A stretch of DNA of 64,000 bases from Gallionella sp. (GTDB lineage Bacteria > Pseudomonadota > Gammaproteobacteria > Burkholderiales > Gallionellaceae). The notes beneath the pieces were generated by a model. It ran no database searches. It was not told where the DNA came from and saw only the letters and a list, made by a program, of their open reading frames with translations. The stretch is taken from the NCBI GenBank assembly GCA_028687575.1, contig JAQTZW010000005.1, positions 62,001 to 126,000 on the forward strand, in the 5' to 3' direction. This document shows, one piece after another, positions 9,405 to 20,457 of this stretch (positions within the stretch are counted from its first letter, which is position 1; each line of letters begins with the position of its first letter). Position numbers and translations under genes: made by a program.

Positions 9405-10070
9405 TTATAGAGTGGCAAAGCGTTTCAGCGCATCCCGGTCGGTCACGGTGATCTGCTCTCTTCCCAGTCTGACCCATCCTTGCGAGGCAAAACTTTTTAG
9501 CAGGCGACTCACCATCTCGCGCGCGCTGCCCAGTTCGTCGGCCAGCGCCTGATGAGTGACGTTCAGCGGGCTGGGCCGGTTGACCAGCAATGCGGCCAGC
9601 CGCTGGTCGAGCTTCTGAAATGCCACCGCCGTGACCAGTTCCATCATGTCGGTCAGGCGTTCTGTGAAAAGCTGGAACACGTAGTGGCGGAAGGCGTTGT
9701 TTTTGGCAAGCAGGCTGTGGAAAACCGTTGCCGGCAGCATGATGACTTCGACCGCTTCATCGGTGATGCCGCGCGCTTGGTAGGGGGTGTTGCCCAGCAG
9801 GCAGCTGCTGGTCAGGATGCAGCTTTCTCCGGGCACCACGCGATACAACTGCAACTCGCGCCCGCTGGCGGCGGACTTGATGACGCGCAGCCTGCCGGAC
9901 AACAGCAGCGGGAAGCCCTGACAGGGCTGATTCTCGTCGAACATGATGGTGGCAGCCGGCACTTGCACGAGCCTGGCCTGAGCGATGATCGCCTCAAGTT
10001 CCTCAACCGGCATTTCCTGCAACATCGGATACTGTTGCAGGAGTCGTGTTCGGATATCGCTGCTTAACAT
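9405..10070 (-). CDS. Crp/Fnr-family transcriptional regulator
   Basis: Cytoplasmic DNA-binding regulator of 221 residues: N-terminal cyclic-nucleotide-binding-like beta roll (about 15-135), dimer helix, and C-terminal winged helix-turn-helix. The recognition helix reads SAREMVSRLLKSF, with Arg, Glu and Arg at the positions that contact TGTGA in CRP. It lacks the four-cysteine Fe-S cluster pattern of true FNR; cysteines are at FDENQPC and GESCILTSSC, so redox or another ligand is possible but unproven. It sits between lysS and the DUF2892 gene, with a perfect CRP-type site just after its stop. Effector unknown. Confidence 0.88.
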   Translation of the reverse strand: MLSSDIRTRLLQQYPMLQEMPVEELEAIIAQARLVQVPAATIMFDENQPCQGFPLLLSGRLRVIKSAASGRELQLYRVVPGESCILTSSCLLGNTPYQARGITDEAVEVIMLPATVFHSLLAKNNAFRHYVFQLFTERLTDMMELVTAVAFQKLDQRLAALLVNRPSPLNVTHQALADELGSAREMVSRLLKSFASQGWVRLGREQITVTDRDALKRFATL

Positions 10071-10096
10071 GTCGGCTTGATGGATTCCTGTAGCGG

Positions 10097-11614
10097 TCAG
10101 CTTTCCGGCCGCATGTGCGGGAACAGGATCACGTCGCGGATGCTGGGGCTGTCGGTCAGCATCATGATCAGCCGGTCTATGCCTATGCCTTGACCGGCGG
10201 TCGGCGGCAGGCCGTATTCGAGCGCGCGCACATAATCGGCATCCTTGAACATCGCTTCCTCGTCGCCCGCATCCTTGGCGGCAACCTGCAGGTCGAAGCG
10301 CGCTTCCTGATCTTCCGCGTCATTCAGCTCGGAGAAGCCGTTGGCCAGTTCGCGGCCCAGCACGAACAGTTCGAAACGTTCGGTGATCTCCGGGTTGGCA
10401 TCGCTGCTGCGCGCCAGCGGCGAGACTTCCACCGGGTAATCAATGATGAAGGTCGGCTCGAACAGCAAGGTCTCGGCCAATTCCTCGAACAGCGACAGTT
10501 GCAGGCCGCCCAGCCCGTCATCCGGGCGGAACTTTGCCTTCAGGTCTTGCAGTTCGGCGACCACGAAATCGCGGTCGGCCAGTTGTGCATCGGTGAATTG
10601 CGGGTGGTATTTCTGGATCGCCTGCACCATGGTCAGACGATGGAAGGGCTGGCCCAGATCCAGTTGCTTGCCCTGATAGCTGATCACCGTGCTGCCCAGC
10701 ACTTTTTGCGCGACCTCGCGCAGCAGCCGTTCGGTGAAATCCATCAGGTACTTGTAATCGCGATAGGCCTCGTAGAATTCCAGCATGGTGAATTCCGGGT
10801 TGTGGCGCGTGGACAAGCCCTCGTTGCGGAAGTTGCGGTTGATCTCGAACACCTTCTCGAAGCCGCCCACCACCAGACGCTTCAGATACAGCTCGGGCGC
10901 GATGCGCAGATACATCTTCATGTCCAGCGCGTTGTGGTGCGTCTCGAACGGCTTGGCCGATGCGCCGCCGGGGATGGGGTGCATCATCGGCGTTTCGACT
11001 TCCAGATAGCCTTCGTTGATGAAGAATTCGCGTATCGCCTGGATGATGCGGGTGCGCTTCATGAACACGCTGCGCGCCTCCTCGTTGGTGATGAGGTCGA
11101 GATAACGCTGACGGTAACGCTGTTCCTGGTCGGACAGGCCGTGGAATTTTTCCGGCAGCGGGCGCAACGATTTGGTCAGCAGGCGCAGCTGCGAGACGCG
11201 CACCGACAGTTCACCGGTCTTGGTTTTGAACAATGTGCCGACCGCGCCGAGGATGTCGCCCATGTCGTAATGCTTGAAGTCGTTGTGCGCGGCCTCGCCG
11301 GTGTCGTTGTTGCTGATATAGAGCTGGATGCGTCCGCCCATGTCCTGCACGGTGGCGAAGCTGGCCTTGCCCATCACGCGCTTTAGCATCATGCGGCCGG
11401 CCACGGCGACCTTCACCTGCGCGGCTTCCAGTTCCTCGGCGGACATTTCGCCGTATTGCGCCTGCACATCGGCTGCCATGTGGGTGCGCGCAAAATCGTT
11501 CGGAAAGGCGACCCCGGTCTTGCGGATGGCGGCCAGCTTGTGGCGGCGTTCTGCGATGATCTGGTTCTCGTCCTGAGGGGTTTCGGCTTGAGGGGCGCTG
11601 TGTTCGGTCGTCAT
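10097..11614 (-). CDS. lysS: Lysyl-tRNA synthetase, class II
   Basis: Charges tRNA-Lys. About 505 residues from the ATG at 11614, matching bacterial class II LysRS. It has an N-terminal OB-fold anticodon-binding domain, motif 2 region [20 protein letters not shown] and the motif 3 [11 protein letters not shown] near the C terminus. An upstream in-frame ATG at 11650 would add 12 residues that do not look conserved. The Crp/Fnr gene follows 26 bases after its stop. Confidence 0.96.
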   Translation of the reverse strand: MTTEHSAPQAETPQDENQIIAERRHKLAAIRKTGVAFPNDFARTHMAADVQAQYGEMSAEELEAAQVKVAVAGRMMLKRVMGKASFATVQDMGGRIQLYISNNDTGEAAHNDFKHYDMGDILGAVGTLFKTKTGELSVRVSQLRLLTKSLRPLPEKFHGLSDQEQRYRQRYLDLITNEEARSVFMKRTRIIQAIREFFINEGYLEVETPMMHPIPGGASAKPFETHHNALDMKMYLRIAPELYLKRLVVGGFEKVFEINRNFRNEGLSTRHNPEFTMLEFYEAYRDYKYLMDFTERLLREVAQKVLGSTVISYQGKQLDLGQPFHRLTMVQAIQKYHPQFTDAQLADRDFVVAELQDLKAKFRPDDGLGGLQLSLFEELAETLLFEPTFIIDYPVEVSPLARSSDANPEITERFELFVLGRELANGFSELNDAEDQEARFDLQVAAKDAGDEEAMFKDADYVRALEYGLPPTAGQGIGIDRLIMMLTDSPSIRDVILFPHMRPES

Positions 11615-11756
11615 GATGGCTGAAGTAATGTGTGGATTTATAACGTGCAATTTTGCAAGCGGCGAATTGTGTCACGAATGCGCCCCCCGGCGCAATTTTG
11701 AATCGGTAAACCGGCCTGTTTGCGGCGGGTTTGAACGTTGTCGCGGGTCGCGCTTT

Positions 11757-13055
11757 TCAGGAAAGCTGCATCAGCCGTTCGGCGCAGCGCAGGCCGCTCA
11801 ATACCGCGCCCTCCAGCGTGGCCGGATAGTCGCCCGCCGTGTAGTCGCCGGCCAGCAGCAGTTGCGGCAGGGCAGTTCGCTGGTCGGGGCGCGCGAGGTC
11901 GCTGGTGCAGGCAAAGGTCGCCCGCTTCTCGGCAATGACCTTGTACCATTGTGGTCGTTCGACGATGCCGAACTCTGCGCTCAGTTCGGCGATCACGCGG
12001 TTTGCCAGTTCGTCCTGAGAAAGTTCCTGATGCAGGCCCTCGGCACTGATCACCGAGGCGATCAGGCCGTGCTGACCGGCGATGAGGCCCTTGTCGAACA
12101 GCCACTGACTGACGCGCTGGTGCAGGCCGATCATCGCGTGCGGCAGACGGACTGAGGGGGGATATTGCAGGTACAGCGTGTAGATCGGCTGGTGTTGCAG
12201 GCCATCCATCAGCCGCACACTGTCTGCCAGTTCGGGTATCGGCTGCAACAGTCTCGATGCGACCACCGGCGGCGCGGCGCAGATCACATGGCTGAAGGTC
12301 ATCTGCCCCCGGCGGGTGGTGATCCTGACGGCATCGTCCAGCATTTCCAGCGACTCCACGCCGCAGGATGTCAGCACGTGGCCGCCGCGCTGCCTCACGT
12401 AGCGGGCTGCGCGTTGCGGGAACAGCGCGGTGAAATCCAGCTTGGGCAGCAGCATGTCGGAATCGGCGCGCTGGCGGTTCAGCGCGTCGCGCAGCACGTT
12501 CAACAACACCTGCGCGGACGCGATGGCTATCGGCGTGTTCAGTGCGGCGATGGTCAGCGGCTCCCAGAGTTTCTGTGTCAGGTTGCTGTCCTGGTGGTGG
12601 CGGGCCAGCAGTTCGCTGACGGTCATGTCCTGCGGCAAACGGAAATCCATGCCGCGCAGCACCAGCATGAAACGCGCCGCCTTGAGGCGTTCAGCCAGAG
12701 TCAGGCCGGTCGCTGACAGCAGCGCGACCAGCAGGTGCAGCGGAGCGGGCAGGCGCGGTGCGCGCAAGGAGAAATGGCCGTGCAGGTCCAGTTGCAGTGG
12801 CAAGCACAGGAAGTCCTGTTCGCGTTCGCCGCCGACCAATTCGATCAGCCGCAGGGTTTCGCGGTAGCAGCCCAGCAGCAGATGCTGGCCGTTATCCAGC
12901 TGCACGCCGTTATATTCCACGCCGCGCGCCCGACCGCCCAGCTGCCGCGCGCTCTCGAATACCGTGACCGGGATGCCTTGTTCCGCGAGTGTCGCCGCTG
13001 CCGCCATGCCGGCATAGCCGCCGCCGATGACGGCGACGTTCAGTTCTTCCACCAT
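11757..13055 (-). CDS. hpnE: Hydroxysqualene dehydroxylase HpnE (FAD-dependent)
   Basis: Flavin amine-oxidase-like enzyme that reduces hydroxysqualene to squalene, the last step of the bacterial HpnCDE squalene route for hopanoids. 432 residues: dinucleotide-binding motif VIGGGYAGMAAA near the N terminus, an RARGVEYNG segment, and a C-terminal FAD-binding stretch LLLAGDYTAGDYPATLEGAV. The ATG at 13055 overlaps the end of hpnD by 16 bases; an open frame continues upstream inside hpnD but is not part of this protein. It is the last gene of the hpnCDE group. No squalene-hopene cyclase (hpnF/shc) is in the window. Confidence 0.9.
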   Translation of the reverse strand: MVEELNVAVIGGGYAGMAAAATLAEQGIPVTVFESARQLGGRARGVEYNGVQLDNGQHLLLGCYRETLRLIELVGGEREQDFLCLPLQLDLHGHFSLRAPRLPAPLHLLVALLSATGLTLAERLKAARFMLVLRGMDFRLPQDMTVSELLARHHQDSNLTQKLWEPLTIAALNTPIAIASAQVLLNVLRDALNRQRADSDMLLPKLDFTALFPQRAARYVRQRGGHVLTSCGVESLEMLDDAVRITTRRGQMTFSHVICAAPPVVASRLLQPIPELADSVRLMDGLQHQPIYTLYLQYPPSVRLPHAMIGLHQRVSQWLFDKGLIAGQHGLIASVISAEGLHQELSQDELANRVIAELSAEFGIVERPQWYKVIAEKRATFACTSDLARPDQRTALPQLLLAGDYTAGDYPATLEGAVLSGLRCAERLMQLS

Positions 13056-13873
13056 GCCTTGAGCGCCAGCCAGAGCTTGTAGGTCGGCGTCAGCGAGACG
13101 CGCTCTTTGAGCACATGGCAACCGCTGCTCTCGACTTCGTCCAGCAGCGCCTGGTAGATTTCCGCCATGATCAGCCCGGCGCGCTGCGCCTTGCGGTCGG
13201 CGGCGGGCAGGTGCTCGAAAGCCTGCCGGTAATAGCGGCGCGCCCGCTCGATCTGGAACGCCATCAACTGATGGAAATCTTCGGTCTCGTTGGCGTTGAG
13301 GATGTCGGCGGCGGTCACGTTGAACTGCTGCATCTCCTCCATCGGCAGGTAGATGCGATTGCGCCGGGCATCCTCGCCGACATCGCGGATGATATTGGTG
13401 AGCTGGAAGGCCAGCCCCAGATCGTGCGCGTATTTGAGCGTGCGGCGGTCGCTGTAGCCGAAGATCTGCGCCGACAGCAGGCCGACCACCGAGGCGACCC
13501 GGTAGCAATACAGTTGCAGCGATTTAAAGTCGTTATAGCGCGGATGGTCGAGGTCCATTTCCATGCCGTCTATGATCTCCAGCAGGTGTTCCTGCGCGAG
13601 ATTGAATCTCTCTGCCACCGGCACCAGCGCCTGGCAAACCGGATGAGTGGGCTTGCCGCCATAGACCGCTGCGACTTCGCCGCGCCACCAGTTGAGCGTG
13701 GTGCGCGCCACGCCCGCATCGCTGCATTCATCCACCACATCGTCCACCTCGCGGCAGAAGGCATATAGCACCGTCATCGCACAGCGCTGCTCGCGCGGCA
13801 AAAAGCGGAAACTGGCGGTGAAGCTGGAGCCGCTGGCAGCGGTCTTGTCTTGACAGTATTGTTCGGGCGTCAT
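13040..13873 (-). CDS. hpnD: Presqualene diphosphate synthase HpnD
   Basis: Trans-isoprenyl diphosphate synthase that condenses two farnesyl diphosphates to presqualene diphosphate. 277 residues, with the two Asp-rich motifs REVDDVVDE (near 40) and DVGEDARRNRIYLP (near 165), and FRFLPREQR at the front as in HpnD. It starts 3 bases after the hpnC stop and overlaps hpnE, so the three are translationally linked. HpnD and HpnC are homologues; the FRFLP N-terminus and gene order favour HpnD for this one. Confidence 0.9.
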   Translation of the reverse strand: MTPEQYCQDKTAASGSSFTASFRFLPREQRCAMTVLYAFCREVDDVVDECSDAGVARTTLNWWRGEVAAVYGGKPTHPVCQALVPVAERFNLAQEHLLEIIDGMEMDLDHPRYNDFKSLQLYCYRVASVVGLLSAQIFGYSDRRTLKYAHDLGLAFQLTNIIRDVGEDARRNRIYLPMEEMQQFNVTAADILNANETEDFHQLMAFQIERARRYYRQAFEHLPAADRKAQRAGLIMAEIYQALLDEVESSGCHVLKERVSLTPTYKLWLALKAWWKN

Positions 13874-13876
13874 GTC

Positions 13877-14692
13877 TTAATGTGAATAGGGCGCGGATTT
13901 TGCCAGCATGATAACCCAGTCGTAAGGCTTCAACACCGGGCGGCGGCGGAATACGTCGTAGTCAACGGCATCAATCTTGTCGAGGATGCGCAGGCCGCCG
14001 GCGATGATCATGCGCATCTCCAGGCCGATCCGGCCGGTCAGGATGCTGCCTAACGGTGCGCCTTGCAGCATCAGGCTGCGGGCGCGATCCACCTGGAAAT
14101 TCATCAGTTGTCGCCAGCGCTCGTCGCAGGTCTGCTCGGCGATCTGCTGTTCGCTGACGCCGAAGCGCGCCATCTCGTCCTGCGGCAGGTAGACGCGCCC
14201 GATCGCCCAGTCCTTGGCCACGTCCTGCCAGAAGTTGATCAGTTGAAGACTGGTGCAGATGGCGTCCGAGTAGGCGAGGTTGACCGGCGTGGCTTCTCCA
14301 TACAGGTGCAGCAGCAGGTTGCCGACCGGGTTGGCCGAGCGGCGGCAGTAGTCCAGCAGTTCATCAAAGGAGTCGTAGCGCTTCTTGACCACATCCTGCG
14401 AGAACGCGTCGAGCAGGTCGTAATGCGGGGCCATCGGCAGCGCGTGCATGCCGATCTCGACGGCCAGATTCTGGAACAGCGGGGTGGTCGGCGTGATGCC
14501 CGCCGCGATGCGGTCGAGTTCGGCGCGGAAGGCGTCGAGTTGGGCGAGTCGTTCGGCATCGGGTAAATCTCCCTCGTCGGCGATGTCATCCGCCGCACGG
14601 GCGAAATGATAGATCGCCGCCACCGGGCGGCGCAGCCGTTTGGGCATCAACACCGAGGCGACCGGGAAGTTTTCGTAATGCTCGACCGACAT
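13877..14692 (-). CDS. hpnC: Hydroxysqualene synthase HpnC
   Basis: Squalene/phytoene synthase homologue that converts presqualene diphosphate to hydroxysqualene. 271 residues, with VEHYENFPVASVLMPKRLR at the N terminus (typical of HpnC), first Asp-rich motif ADDIADEGD and second DVAKDWAIGRVYLP. Gene order hpnC-hpnD-hpnE is the standard bacterial squalene set. The start lies 3 bases after the prmB stop, so the set is the tail of the long dap-prmB transcript. Confidence 0.9.
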   Translation of the reverse strand: MSVEHYENFPVASVLMPKRLRRPVAAIYHFARAADDIADEGDLPDAERLAQLDAFRAELDRIAAGITPTTPLFQNLAVEIGMHALPMAPHYDLLDAFSQDVVKKRYDSFDELLDYCRRSANPVGNLLLHLYGEATPVNLAYSDAICTSLQLINFWQDVAKDWAIGRVYLPQDEMARFGVSEQQIAEQTCDERWRQLMNFQVDRARSLMLQGAPLGSILTGRIGLEMRMIIAGGLRILDKIDAVDYDVFRRRPVLKPYDWVIMLAKSAPYSH

Positions 14693-14695
14693 GGG

Positions 14696-16731
<2,036 letters not shown>

Positions 16732-17088
16732 CTAGATTTCCTGTTTAAAAATGTCCGCATACCGCGATGCATCGAAACCGATGGCGAGCACCCGCCCGTC
16801 ATGTTCCAGAACCGGGCGTTTGATCACGGAGGGTTTTTCCAGCATCAATGCCAATGCTGAAGAGTTATCTGTAACATTTTGTTTTATAATATCTTCCAGT
16901 CCACGCCATGTCGTACCCTTGCGGTTGACTAACTCGCTCCAGTCGCGCTGGGCCAGCCAGTTGCCGGCGGTGTCGACAGCAAGCCCCAGTTTCTTGAAGT
17001 CATGGAATTCGACGATCTGGTCGTTTTCGGCCAGCCAGTCGCGCGCTTTCTTGACCGAGTTGCAGTTGGGGATACCGTACAGCTTCAT
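16732..17088 (-). CDS. ArsC/Spx-family reductase-like protein (YffB type)
   Basis: Thioredoxin-fold protein of 118 residues beginning YGIPNCNSVKKARDWL, the active-site signature of the YffB/ArsC group, with a single cysteine in the C-x-S-V motif. Such genes sit next to dapE in many proteobacteria; a glutathione- or thiol-dependent reductase role is presumed, and arsenate reduction is not established. The ATG overlaps the pilU stop (ATGA), and dapE follows after 6 bases, so it is firmly inside the operon. Confidence 0.85.
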   Translation of the reverse strand: MKLYGIPNCNSVKKARDWLAENDQIVEFHDFKKLGLAVDTAGNWLAQRDWSELVNRKGTTWRGLEDIIKQNVTDNSSALALMLEKPSVIKRPVLEHDGRVLAIGFDASRYADIFKQEI

Positions 17089-18254
17089 GTGCTGACATCC
17101 AGATCGAGTTTGATGCTGCTGAAATCCGATTTTGGCTGCGGTGGTTTGGCCTGCTCAGTTACGGCTGAAAATTCCGGCACGGGGAGCGTGTTGGTGCGTT
17201 CGGAAAAATCTACCAAGGCCGACAGGTTGCTGGCTGAATCTGCGTTGCGCATAGCTTCATCCTTGGTGATGGTGCCGGCTTTGAATAGTTTGAACAGCGC
17301 TTGCTCGAAGGTCTGCGAGCCGGGCGAAACGCTCTTGTTGATGGCTTCGCGTATCTTTTCGATCTCGTCATTCTTGATCAGATCGGCGATCAGTGTGGTA
17401 TTGAGCAAGACTTCCACTGCCGGCATCTGTTTGCCTTCGATGGTGCGCACCAGACGTTGCGAGATGACCGCGCGCAAGCACATGGACAGGTCGGACAGCA
17501 CGCTTTGGCGCGAGTCGTAAGGGAAGAAATTCACGATGCGGTTCAGCGCATGGTAGCTGTTGTTGGCATGTAGGGTCGTCAGGCACAGGTGGCCGGTCTG
17601 CGCAAAGATCAGCGCATGTTTCAGTGTGTCGCGATCACGCACCTCACCTATCATCAGCACATCGGGCGACTCACGCATCGCACAGGATAGTGCGTTTTCG
17701 TAGGACAGGGTGTCCGAGCCGATCTCACGCTGGTTCACCACCGACTTGTCGTGTTTGAACAGGTATTCGATCGGATCTTCGATAGTCAGAATATGGCCGG
17801 ACTGGGTACGGCTGCGATGCTCAATCATGGAGGCCAGCGTGGTGGACTTCCCCGAGCCGGTCGCGCCGACCACCAGAATCAAGCCGCGCTTTTCCATAAT
17901 CAGCGACTTCAGTACGCTAGGCAGATGCAGGTCGGTCACATCGTTGATCTGTCCCTTGATGTAGCGGATCACGATGGCGATTTCGCCGCGTTGGCGGAAG
18001 ATGTTGACACGGAAGTTGCCGATTGAACTGACCCGGTAGGAGAAATTCATCTCCATGGTGGATTCGAACTCGGCAGCCTGTTTGGGACTCATCATCTCAT
18101 GGGCAATACGCTTGACTACTTCCCCTTCCATGAGCTGCGAATTAACGGGAATGGTGATGCCATCGATCTTGATGTTGACAGGCGCGCCAGCCGTGAAGAA
18201 TAGGTCGGAAGCCTGTCTGTCTGCCGCGAGTTTCAGAAATGGTATGACGATCAT
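17085..18254 (-). CDS. pilU: Type IV pilus retraction ATPase PilU
   Basis: Cytoplasmic hexameric ATPase that works with PilT in pilus retraction (twitching). 389 residues: N-terminal PAS-like domain, Walker A GATGSGKST, Asp box LTIEDPIEYLFKHD, Walker B VLMIGEVRD and His box TGHLCLTTLHANNSYHA. The features SMIEHRSRTQSGHIL and the long divergent C-terminal tail favour PilU over PilT. No pilT is next to it; instead it lies between dapD and the ArsC-like gene with an ATGA overlap, so it may be expressed with the lysine genes. Confidence 0.88.
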   Translation of the reverse strand: MIVIPFLKLAADRQASDLFFTAGAPVNIKIDGITIPVNSQLMEGEVVKRIAHEMMSPKQAAEFESTMEMNFSYRVSSIGNFRVNIFRQRGEIAIVIRYIKGQINDVTDLHLPSVLKSLIMEKRGLILVVGATGSGKSTTLASMIEHRSRTQSGHILTIEDPIEYLFKHDKSVVNQREIGSDTLSYENALSCAMRESPDVLMIGEVRDRDTLKHALIFAQTGHLCLTTLHANNSYHALNRIVNFFPYDSRQSVLSDLSMCLRAVISQRLVRTIEGKQMPAVEVLLNTTLIADLIKNDEIEKIREAINKSVSPGSQTFEQALFKLFKAGTITKDEAMRNADSASNLSALVDFSERTNTLPVPEFSAVTEQAKPPQPKSDFSSIKLDLDVST

Positions 18255-18270
18255 ATGGACACCTCGTTTT

Positions 18271-18375
18271 AGGATTGAGGACTCAGGAGCGAGGATCGGG
18301 GATTGAGGAATGAGGATTGAGTAATAGCACAGCGGCTGTGCCGCTCAATCCTCAATCCTGTTCCCTCTATCCTGT
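18271..18375. repeat. GGATTGAG-type simple repeat with inverted arms
   Basis: Between dapD and pilU the left part holds several variants of GGATTGAGGA (GAGGATCGGG, GGATTGAGGAATGAGG), a CAGCGGCTG centre, and the right part holds the complementary CTCAATCCTCAATCCTG. The two halves can pair into an imperfect hairpin. It may act as an mRNA-stabilising or terminating structure. pilU has no obvious ribosome site other than GAGGTGTCC just after it. Confidence 0.7.
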
Positions 18376-18378
18376 TTT

Positions 18379-19200
18379 TCAGATTCCGCGCAACAATTCG
18401 TTGATGCCGACCTTGGACAGGGTCTTGGCATCCACTTTCTTGACGATAACCGCGCAATACAGGCTATAGCTGCCATCCTTGGAAGGCAGGCTGCCGCTGA
18501 CCACGACCGAGCCAGCAGGGACGCGACCATAGGTGACGGTGCCGGTTTCGCGGTCATAGATCTTGGTGCTCTGACCGATGAATACGCCCATCGAGATCAC
18601 CACGTTGTCTTCTACTATCACGCCTTCGACCACTTCGGAACGTGCGCCGATAAAGCAGTTGTCGCCGATGATGGTCGGGTTGGCCTGCACTGGTTCCAGT
18701 ACGCCGCCGATGCCGACGCCGCCGGACAGGTGGACGTTCTTGCCGATCTGCGCGCAGGAGCCGACGGTGGCCCAAGTGTCCACCATGGTGCCTTCATCCA
18801 CATAGGCGCCGATGTTGACGTAGGAGGGCATCAGCACCACGTTTTTGCCAATGAAAGCACCTTTGCGCGCCGCAGCGGGCGGCACCACGCGGAAGCCGCC
18901 TTCGCGGAAGTCGCGGCTGTTGTAATCGGCGAACTTGGAGGGCACTTTGTCGTAATAGTTGGTGAAGCCGCCCTTGATGAAGGAATTGTCTTGCAGGCGG
19001 AAAGATAGCAGCACGGCTTTTTTCAGCCATTGATGCGTGACCCAGTCACCATTGATCTTTTCGGCGACGCGCAGCGATCCCTGATCCAACTGGGTGATGA
19101 CGGCATCAACGGCTTCTTTGAGTTGGGCGTCGGCATTGCGCGGGGTGATTTCGGCGCGACGTTCAAAAGCGGCTTCGATGATTTTTTGTAATTGATCCAT
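18379..19200 (-). CDS. dapD: Tetrahydrodipicolinate N-succinyltransferase
   Basis: Transfers succinyl from succinyl-CoA to tetrahydrodipicolinate in lysine/DAP synthesis. 273 residues, the usual length, with an N-terminal helical domain and a C-terminal left-handed beta-helix of hexapeptide repeats ([40 protein letters not shown]). The gene lies 17 bases after the dapC stop. Confidence 0.97.
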   Translation of the reverse strand: MDQLQKIIEAAFERRAEITPRNADAQLKEAVDAVITQLDQGSLRVAEKINGDWVTHQWLKKAVLLSFRLQDNSFIKGGFTNYYDKVPSKFADYNSRDFREGGFRVVPPAAARKGAFIGKNVVLMPSYVNIGAYVDEGTMVDTWATVGSCAQIGKNVHLSGGVGIGGVLEPVQANPTIIGDNCFIGARSEVVEGVIVEDNVVISMGVFIGQSTKIYDRETGTVTYGRVPAGSVVVSGSLPSKDGSYSLYCAVIVKKVDAKTLSKVGINELLRGI

Positions 19201-19217
19201 GATAATTTCCAGTCAAG

Positions 19218-20408
19218 TTAGTCAAGCGTTGAAACGAATTGGGCGATGCGCTGTGCGGCTTCCACGGTTTCTTGCGAGCCGGCGACCAGCGCCAGACGAA
19301 CAAAATTTGCGCCCGGATTGATTTCCTGAGCAGTGCGCGCCAGGAAGCTGCCGGGCAGTACGGTCACATTATAATCACGATACAAGGCCTGCGCGAAGGT
19401 GGTGTCGGCAATCGGCGTGCGTATCCACAGGTAGAAGCTGGCATCCGGCAGGCTGACCGGCAACACGGGGTTGAGGATGTCCACCACGCGGGAGAATTTT
19501 TCGGCATACAGGCGGCGGTTCTCGGCGACATGCGCCTCGTCGCTCCACGCGGCGATGCTGGCCGCCTGGATCACCGGATTCATCGCCGAGCCGTGATAGG
19601 TGCGGTACAGCGCGAATTTTGCCATCACGGCGGCGTCGCCCGCGACAAAGCCGGAGCGCATGCCCGGCACGTTGGAACGCTTGGACAGACTGGAGAACAC
19701 CACCAGATTGCGGTAATCGTCGCGCCCCAGTTGCCGCGCGGCCTGCAAAGCGCCCAGCGGGGCTTCGTCGAAATAGATCTCGGAATAGCATTCGTCCGAG
19801 GCGATCACGAAGCCGTAGCGGTCGGACATCTCGAACAGCGTCTGCCATTCCGCCAGTGGCATCACGCGCCCGGTGGGGTTGCCCGGCGAACAGACGTAGA
19901 TCAGCTGGGTGCGCTGCCAGGTTTCTTCCGGGAGTTGGTCGAAGTTCAGCGCAAAATTGTCTTCGGGGAGTGTGTTCAGGAAATAGGGCGTGGCACCGGC
20001 CAGCAAGGCCGCGCCTTCGTATATCTGGTAGAACGGGTTGGGGCAGACCACCGCCGGAGCAGGCCGGTTGCGGTCTATCACGGTCTGCGCGAAGGCGAAC
20101 AACGCTTCCCGGCTACCGTTTACCGGCAATACCTGAGTTTTGGCGTCCGGCGCGGGAATGTCGTAGCGACGGGCCAGCCAATCGGCTATCGTGCTGCGCA
20201 ACGCGTCGCTGCCGGCGGTTGTGGGATAATTCGCCAGCCCGGCCAGGTTGTCAGTCAGCGCATCCTTGATGAACTGTGGTGTAGCGTGCTTGGGTTCACC
20301 GATGGACAGACTGATCGCGCGGTAGTCGGGATTGGCCGTGACTGAGCCGAACAGGGCGGCAAGTTTCTGGAACGGGTAGGGCTGTAACAGCGTGAGGTCT
20401 GGATTCAT
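19218..20408 (-). CDS. dapC: Succinyldiaminopimelate aminotransferase DapC
   Basis: PLP-dependent class I/II aminotransferase making N-succinyl-DAP. 396 residues from the ATG at 20408 (MNPDLTLLQPYPFQKL); the frame stays open for 213 bases upstream but overlaps the divergent transporter gene and is not DapC-like. PLP Lys is in SSLSKRSNVPGMRSGF; SIGEPKH and VCSPGNPTGRV are further family motifs. First gene of the dapC-dapD-pilU-arsC-like-dapE-prmB-hpnCDE run. Confidence 0.94.
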   Translation of the reverse strand: MNPDLTLLQPYPFQKLAALFGSVTANPDYRAISLSIGEPKHATPQFIKDALTDNLAGLANYPTTAGSDALRSTIADWLARRYDIPAPDAKTQVLPVNGSREALFAFAQTVIDRNRPAPAVVCPNPFYQIYEGAALLAGATPYFLNTLPEDNFALNFDQLPEETWQRTQLIYVCSPGNPTGRVMPLAEWQTLFEMSDRYGFVIASDECYSEIYFDEAPLGALQAARQLGRDDYRNLVVFSSLSKRSNVPGMRSGFVAGDAAVMAKFALYRTYHGSAMNPVIQAASIAAWSDEAHVAENRRLYAEKFSRVVDILNPVLPVSLPDASFYLWIRTPIADTTFAQALYRDYNVTVLPGSFLARTAQEINPGANFVRLALVAGSQETVEAAQRIAQFVSTLD

Positions 20409-20457
20409 TGCGGTTGGGCCGGCATCAAAAGTGCTGCGCATTATAAGGGGCAGGCTA

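Noticed and set aside
10115-11386. 423-codon open frame on the plus strand
   Set aside because: Antisense to lysS; no recognisable domain.
11676-11700. GC hairpin TGCGCC/GGCGCA downstream of hpnE as terminator
   Set aside because: No T run on the minus strand after the stem, so it does not support a terminator call.
13056-13508. Upstream extension of the HpnE frame
   Set aside because: It runs inside hpnD in another frame; the FAD motif begins right after ATG 13055.
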